Assembly: GCF_009856625.1 (NCBI RefSeq)
Contig: NZ_CP047241.1
Span: forward strand, 2,542,001 to 2,606,000
DNA: 64,000 nucleotides
Source: Aquitalea denitrificans
Lineage (GTDB): Bacteria; Pseudomonadota; Gammaproteobacteria; Burkholderiales; Chromobacteriaceae
Direction of reading: 5' to 3'
Positions 60,153 to 64,000 of this stretch are shown one piece after another (the first letter of the stretch is position 1; every line of letters starts with the position of its first letter). The position numbers and the translations under genes are program-made. Under the pieces are notes generated by a model. It did not search any database. It was not told the origin of the DNA and worked only from the letters and a program-made list of their open reading frames with translations.

Positions 60153-60593
60153 ATGGACAAGAAAAATAGTTGCAGCAACCCCTGCCCAATCGCCCGCAGC
60201 CTTGCTCTGGTTGGTGATGCCTGGAGCATGCTGATCCTGCGCGATGCGCATGCAGGATTGACCCGTTTTGACCAATTCAGGAAAAGCCTGGGGATCGCGC
60301 CAACCATGCTGACGACTAGGCTGGCCAAGCTGACGGAGGAGGGTTTGCTAGAGAAGAGGCGTTATTCAGAACACCCGCCACGTGACGAATATGTCCTGAC
60401 TACGGCAGGCATAGACTTCTTGCCGGTGTTGTTCATGATCGGAGCCTGGGGCCGCAAACATCGTGGCGGCGGCGAGATGATACGTTTTATGGATACTGAG
60501 AACGGTACCGAGATTCAGCCAGTGGCCATTGATGGGGCAACCGGCTTCCCAATCGGGACCAGGCCGATCAGCATCATTCTCCCGACAGAATGA
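60153..60593 (+). CDS. HxlR family regulator
   Basis: 146 residues. The family begins C-P-I-x-R, here CPIARSLALVGDAWSMLILR; the cysteine at residue 11 is the redox or electrophile sensor in several members. The winged helix follows (FRKSLGIAPTMLTTRLAKLT). The extra C-terminal 40 residues are longer than in minimal HxlR proteins. Probable controller of the divergent small gene, oxidoreductase and SDR. A strong terminator follows at 60698. Confidence 0.88.
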   Translation: MDKKNSCSNPCPIARSLALVGDAWSMLILRDAHAGLTRFDQFRKSLGIAPTMLTTRLAKLTEEGLLEKRRYSEHPPRDEYVLTTAGIDFLPVLFMIGAWGRKHRGGGEMIRFMDTENGTEIQPVAIDGATGFPIGTRPISIILPTE

Positions 60594-60697
60594 GCTCCAT
60601 AAACGCTTCCCTAAGACACACAAATCCTGGTAACAAGCCAGGAGAAAGTCGTAAAACTCAATGCAGGTTTTGATGCAATACAAGCACAACGGACAAC

Positions 60698-60727
60698 AAA
60701 AAAGCCCTGAATAATCAGGGCTTTTTT
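60698..60727 (+). terminator. Intrinsic terminator downstream of the HxlR gene
   Basis: AAAAAAGCCCTGA-ataa-TCAGGGCTTTTTT, a perfect 13-bp stem that works in both directions. Confidence 0.92.
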
Positions 60728-61261
60728 GTAGGTATCTGGCGGACAGGAGGGATTCCGAAGTCAATCGCACGAGGGCTGATTTGCTTTCCCCGTATTGTCA
60801 TCACAGAAGTGCATCGAGCTTGAACTGTACGGGGTGTAAATGCCTGACGCTTTCATCAGACCGGACATGCCGGGCATGGATGGACCAAAACAAAAAAACT
60901 GCCACCTGGAAGGATGGCAGACCAAAGAGACCACCACGCGGTCGAATCCAGAAAGTCTGAGGAAAAAAAGAAGGGGGAATTCCCCCTACCAATCCGAGGC
61001 ACAACAAGATCTGTTTTACCAAGGGCTCGCTGGTATCCGACAGTGCAAAAGCGATAGAAAATGGATTCAAAGCGTCAACTTGAAGAATATCCGCGCCGAA
61101 AGTCACATCGCATGTGTTGATCCGACCTTATAGGACATTCAATCTGGCCGTCCCGCATCGCCCGCACATGGCGGACCAGTCAGTATCTGACAGCCACTGT
61201 CATTCAGCAGCACGTCAAATGGCAGGCATCCATAACTGTGCAGGAGACGGTATCCAGAAAA
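60728..61261. other. Gene-free stretch with an isolated minus-strand terminator
   Basis: No convincing gene in about 530 bases; open frames on both strands here (60840-61133 and 60801-61106) oppose each other and match nothing I know. It contains a minus-strand intrinsic terminator (60892-60920: CTGCCA / TGGCAG with seven A on the left) and the 16-bp palindrome AGGGGGAATTCCCCCT (60972-60987). The terminator lies 342 bp beyond the LysR gene and may end its 3' tail or a separate small RNA. Confidence 0.5.
60892..60920 (-). terminator. Intrinsic terminator, leftward
   Basis: Read leftward, the stem CTGCCA / TGGCAG, extended by an AGG/CCT pairing beyond a one-base bulge, is followed by seven U. 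No gene ends close to it. Confidence 0.7.
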
Positions 61262-62251
61262 TCAGGCTTGCGGCGCACTCAGCCCGTTCATCATCCCCTC
61301 CACCTCGGCCAGCAGCCATTCGCGCAACTGCTGGTATTCCTGGCGATGATGGGCGTTGCGGTGGGTAATCAGATAATGATGCCGGTCATTGAAAACAATG
61401 GATTCGTTGACTGGACGCTGCAACTGCCCCTGCGCCACCTGGCGGTGCACCAGATGGTGCCAGCCCAGCAAGGTGCCCTCCCCGGCTTCGGCCTGCGCCA
61501 CCAGCAGACGGTAGTCATTGCTTTCCAGATAATTGTCTTCGCTGACCCGGTCCGAGTCGTCACCCTTCTGGAACCAGTTGCGCCACACGCGCCAATCCAC
61601 GTGTTCGCATACCTGGGTACGGCCCAGCGGCGACAGGTGCAGCGAAGGATGGGCCAGCAAGTCCAGCGGCTTGATCTTTTTACCGTGAAAATGCTGCTCG
61701 AAAAACGCAGGACTGCATACCGGGTACACCACATCGTGGAACAGCGGCTCCACCTCGTATTCCGGTTCGCGCGGCGGGTTTTTGGTAATGATGACATCCG
61801 GTTCCATCAGGTCGTCCAGCTCCATGAACTGGTCGGTCACTGTCACATGCAGACGGATGCCGGGATGCAGGCGGCGGAAGGCTGCCAGCCGTGGCGACAG
61901 CCACAGTGCCGAGAAGGTATGGGATACGCAGAGGGTCAGCGCGTGCTTTTCGGTACGCCGCACGGCTTCGGCCGCCTCGGCGATATTCATGATGGACAGG
62001 TAGGAGGCATTGTAGAGAATGCGTCCGGCGTCGGTCAGCGCGATATGCCGACCGGTGCGCTGGAACAGGGCCACGTCCAGCGAGTCTTCCAGTTCCTTGA
62101 TCTGTTTGCTGATGGCGGCCTGGGTCACGCATAGCACTTCGGCAGCCTGAGTAAAGCTTTCGTAGCGTGCGGCGGTGACAAAACAACGCAAGGCCCGCAA
62201 GGAGGGCATCTGCGCCAGTAAACGGTCGGTAAACAACTGCCTTTTCTGCAT
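61262..62251 (-). CDS. LysR-type regulator next to the aldehyde dehydrogenase
   Basis: 329 residues with an N-terminal helix-turn-helix (LRALRCFVTAARYESFTQAA, LCVTQAAISKQIKELED). The effector domain resembles the GcvA-like branch (SHTFSALWLSPRLAAFRRLH). It lies 150 bp downstream of the PuuC-like gene in the same direction and probably regulates that locus. Confidence 0.85.
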   Translation of the reverse strand: MQKRQLFTDRLLAQMPSLRALRCFVTAARYESFTQAAEVLCVTQAAISKQIKELEDSLDVALFQRTGRHIALTDAGRILYNASYLSIMNIAEAAEAVRRTEKHALTLCVSHTFSALWLSPRLAAFRRLHPGIRLHVTVTDQFMELDDLMEPDVIITKNPPREPEYEVEPLFHDVVYPVCSPAFFEQHFHGKKIKPLDLLAHPSLHLSPLGRTQVCEHVDWRVWRNWFQKGDDSDRVSEDNYLESNDYRLLVAQAEAGEGTLLGWHHLVHRQVAQGQLQRPVNESIVFNDRHHYLITHRNAHHRQEYQQLREWLLAEVEGMMNGLSAPQA

Positions 62252-62299
62252 GGATGCAACCTTTGCCTGCTTTTCATACCCGGCCCGGCCCTATGAACA

Positions 62300-62326
62300 G
62301 CAGCCGCCCCCAGCGGGGGCAGCTGC
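62300..62326. other. GC-rich hairpin after the aldehyde dehydrogenase gene
   Basis: GCAGCcGCCCCC (62300-62311), loop AGC, GGGGGCaGCTGC (62315-62326), one mismatch in a 12-bp stem. There is no U-run, so it may be a rho-assisted stop or a transcript stabiliser between the dehydrogenase and LysR genes. Confidence 0.5.
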
Positions 62327-62401
62327 TGGCAAGCGGGAGGCCGCAGGTACACAGCAGGCAAGGCCGGGCAGATGCCCGACCCTGTCTGCAGATGCGCGGA
62401 A

Positions 62402-63895
62402 TCAATCCAGCTTGAGCCAGGTTGTTTTCAGTTCACAATACTGGTCGTGAGCATAGACGGATTTGTCGCGGCCACCAAATCCGCTTTGGCCGAAGCCGCC
62501 AAACGGCGTGCTCAGGTCCCCCTCGCCAAAGCAGTTGATGGTGACCGTACCGGCACGGATGCGCGCCGCCACCTTGTGCGCGCTGTTGACATTATCTGTC
62601 CACAGCGATGCTGCCAGCCCGTAGCAAGTATCGTTGGCAATGTGGATGGCTTCTTCCACATCCTGGTATTCGATCACGCACAGCACCGGGCCAAACACTT
62701 CTTCGCGGGCAATACGCATGGCCGGGCTGACGCCATCGAAAATGGTGGGTTCGACAAACCAGCCACCGCTTTCACTCAGGGTGGCATTGCCGCCGCACAC
62801 CAGATTCGCACCTTCGGCCTTGGCCACGGCGATATGGTCCAGCACCTTCTGGTAATGCTTCTGCTCGATCAGCGCCCCCAGCTTCACCTCCGGGTCCAGC
62901 GGATTGCCGGTTTTCCAGGTGGCCAGTACTGACTGGATCTTGTCCAGCAGTGCTTGCTTCATGCCGGCAGGCACCAGCAGCCGCGAACCGGCACTGCAGT
63001 TTTCACCCATATTCCAGAAGGCGGCGGCAACGGCGCTCTCCGCCACCGCATCCAGATTGCTGACATCCGGCAGCACCAGTTGCGGGTTCTTGCCGCCGCA
63101 TTCCAGCACCACGCGCTTGAGATTGGTATCGGCAGAGTAGCGCAAAAAGCGCTTGCCGGTTTCGGTGGAACCGGTGAAGGCAATCAGGTCCACATCCGGG
63201 TGGCAGCCCAGTGCCTGCCCGGCACCGCTGCCAAAGCCGGTGACCACGCTGAACACCCCGGCAGGCACACCCGCTTCCAGCGCCAGTTCGGCAATGCGCA
63301 GGGTGGACAGCGAAGTTTGCTCAGCCGGCTTGACGACAACGCTATTGCCCACCGACAACGCCGGGCCTATCTTCCATGCCAGCATCAGGGCCGGGAAGTT
63401 CCACGGCAGCACCGCGCCCACCACGCCAATGGCTTCGCGGGTAATCATCGACACCACGCCGGAGCCGGATGGCGACAGCGCGTCGTAACGCTTGTCGGTC
63501 ACCTCGGCATGCCAGCGGATGCAGGCGGCGGATTCCGGAATATCCAGCCCCATGCACTCGGCAATCGGCTTGCCGGCTTCCAGCGCCTCCAGCAGCGCCA
63601 GTTCTTCGGCATGGTCGTCAATCAGCTGGGCCAGACGCAGCAGCACTGCCTTGCGCTGCGCCGGTGCGGCCTTGGCCCACACACCGCTATCAAAAGCCGC
63701 GCGAGCGGCCTTGACTGCACGGTCCACATCGGCGGCATCGCAGCAGGCCACGCTGGCCAGCAGCTGGCCACTGGCCGGATTCAGCGTACTGAAGGTTTCG
63801 CCGGATTCCGCGCCGCTGCGCTCACCATCGATAAACGCACGGCCATCCAGCCTCAGTGCCGCAGCGTATTGTTGCCATTCCTGATAGCTCTTCAT
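62402..63895 (-). CDS. puuC: Aldehyde dehydrogenase, PuuC-like
   Basis: 497 residues. Catalytic Cys300 (NMGENCSAGS) and general base Glu265 (LECGGKNP), the cofactor loop AFTGSTETGK and the oxyanion Asn in PWNFPALM are all present. Closest to gamma-glutamyl-gamma-aminobutyraldehyde dehydrogenase (PuuC) of putrescine degradation, which uses NAD(P)+. AAGGATAAAGAGAG precedes the ATG. The puuC assignment is by sequence feel; related dehydrogenases act on other amino aldehydes. Confidence 0.82.
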   Translation of the reverse strand: MKSYQEWQQYAAALRLDGRAFIDGERSGAESGETFSTLNPASGQLLASVACCDAADVDRAVKAARAAFDSGVWAKAAPAQRKAVLLRLAQLIDDHAEELALLEALEAGKPIAECMGLDIPESAACIRWHAEVTDKRYDALSPSGSGVVSMITREAIGVVGAVLPWNFPALMLAWKIGPALSVGNSVVVKPAEQTSLSTLRIAELALEAGVPAGVFSVVTGFGSGAGQALGCHPDVDLIAFTGSTETGKRFLRYSADTNLKRVVLECGGKNPQLVLPDVSNLDAVAESAVAAAFWNMGENCSAGSRLLVPAGMKQALLDKIQSVLATWKTGNPLDPEVKLGALIEQKHYQKVLDHIAVAKAEGANLVCGGNATLSESGGWFVEPTIFDGVSPAMRIAREEVFGPVLCVIEYQDVEEAIHIANDTCYGLAASLWTDNVNSAHKVAARIRAGTVTINCFGEGDLSTPFGGFGQSGFGGRDKSVYAHDQYCELKTTWLKLD

Positions 63896-63919
63896 CTCTC
63901 TTTATCCTTTATATGTGCG

Positions 63920-64000
63920 TCAAAGTTCGGGGCCGGCAGCCTTTTCCTTGGCCCAGATGGCGGTGGAAACGGCAATGTCCATCAGCGGCCGCGGCGGCAA
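63920..64000 (-). CDS. C-terminal end of an unidentified gene
   Basis: The last 26 codons of a leftward gene run in from the right edge and stop at 63920. The visible end reads DIAVSTAIWAKEKAAGPEL. It is 24 bp upstream of the aldehyde dehydrogenase gene, so the two should share an operon. Too little is visible to name it. Confidence 0.5.
   Translation of the reverse strand: MPPRPLMDIAVSTAIWAKEKAAGPEL

Noticed and set aside
60840..61133. 97-codon open frame on the plus strand with a 101-codon frame opposite
   Set aside because: Neither has a ribosome site or a known family, and both cross a terminator hairpin and a palindrome.

Overview
The window is GC-rich, densely coded, proteobacterial DNA. 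Gene content (LysR and GntR regulators, tcu genes, the sfn/ssu sulfur-scavenging set, an H-NS-type protein) and one intergenic repeat that resembles repeats I remember from Neisseriaceae suggest a betaproteobacterium of the Neisseriales, perhaps Chromobacteriaceae such as Aquitalea or Chromobacterium. This taxonomic call is inference. I see no rRNA, tRNA or CRISPR array.

Layout. 1-2403: most of a hybrid sensor kinase running off the left edge, then a decayed GTPase fragment. 3193-5401: divergent ampR-ampC (class C beta-lactamase). 5751-14098: a tricarboxylate island with a LysR regulator, a periplasmic aconitate isomerase-like protein, an MHS-type symporter, and then tcuR-tcuA-tcuB-tcuC. Both halves should deliver cis-aconitate, one from trans-aconitate and one from tricarballylate. 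14284-18462: small regulators and enzymes (GlxA-type AraC, alpha/beta hydrolase, YciI, a MarR gene with a paired-palindrome operator, DUF1398), an integrase pseudogene and an H-NS-like gene. 18621-27583: a LIV-type ABC operon divergent from a flavin monooxygenase, then a cystine-type ABC operon.

27747-56394 is a large organosulfur-scavenging region. A leftward operon begins at a sigma-54 promoter and carries msuE, sfnG, a degenerate AMP-binding protein and a complete second LIV-type transporter. It is followed by an ssuD-amidohydrolase-ssuA operon with a divergent GntR gene, six SfnB/DszC-like flavin monooxygenases, a DszA/NtaA-like monooxygenase, ribB, the sigma-54 activator gene sfnR, and metNI with two NlpA-family binding proteins. 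The logic is import of organic sulfur compounds, oxidation by reduced-flavin monooxygenases, FMNH2 supply by MsuE and RibB, and control by SfnR with sigma-54. The main discovery candidate is an inverted repeat, CTGCTGC-N4-GCAGCAG, that sits 40-120 bp upstream of the three best sigma-54 promoters and occurs in arrays spaced 30-32 bp. It is a plausible SfnR binding site.

56590-64000: a nitroreductase with a Mop protein, an HxlR-controlled redox set with an overlooked 53-residue small gene, and a LysR plus PuuC-type aldehyde dehydrogenase locus.

Three copies of a hairpin-rich dispersed repeat (about 8903, 25886 and 27641) and one MITE-like element (31301) lie between genes. One repeat copy truncates a 2-oxoglutarate oxygenase gene.
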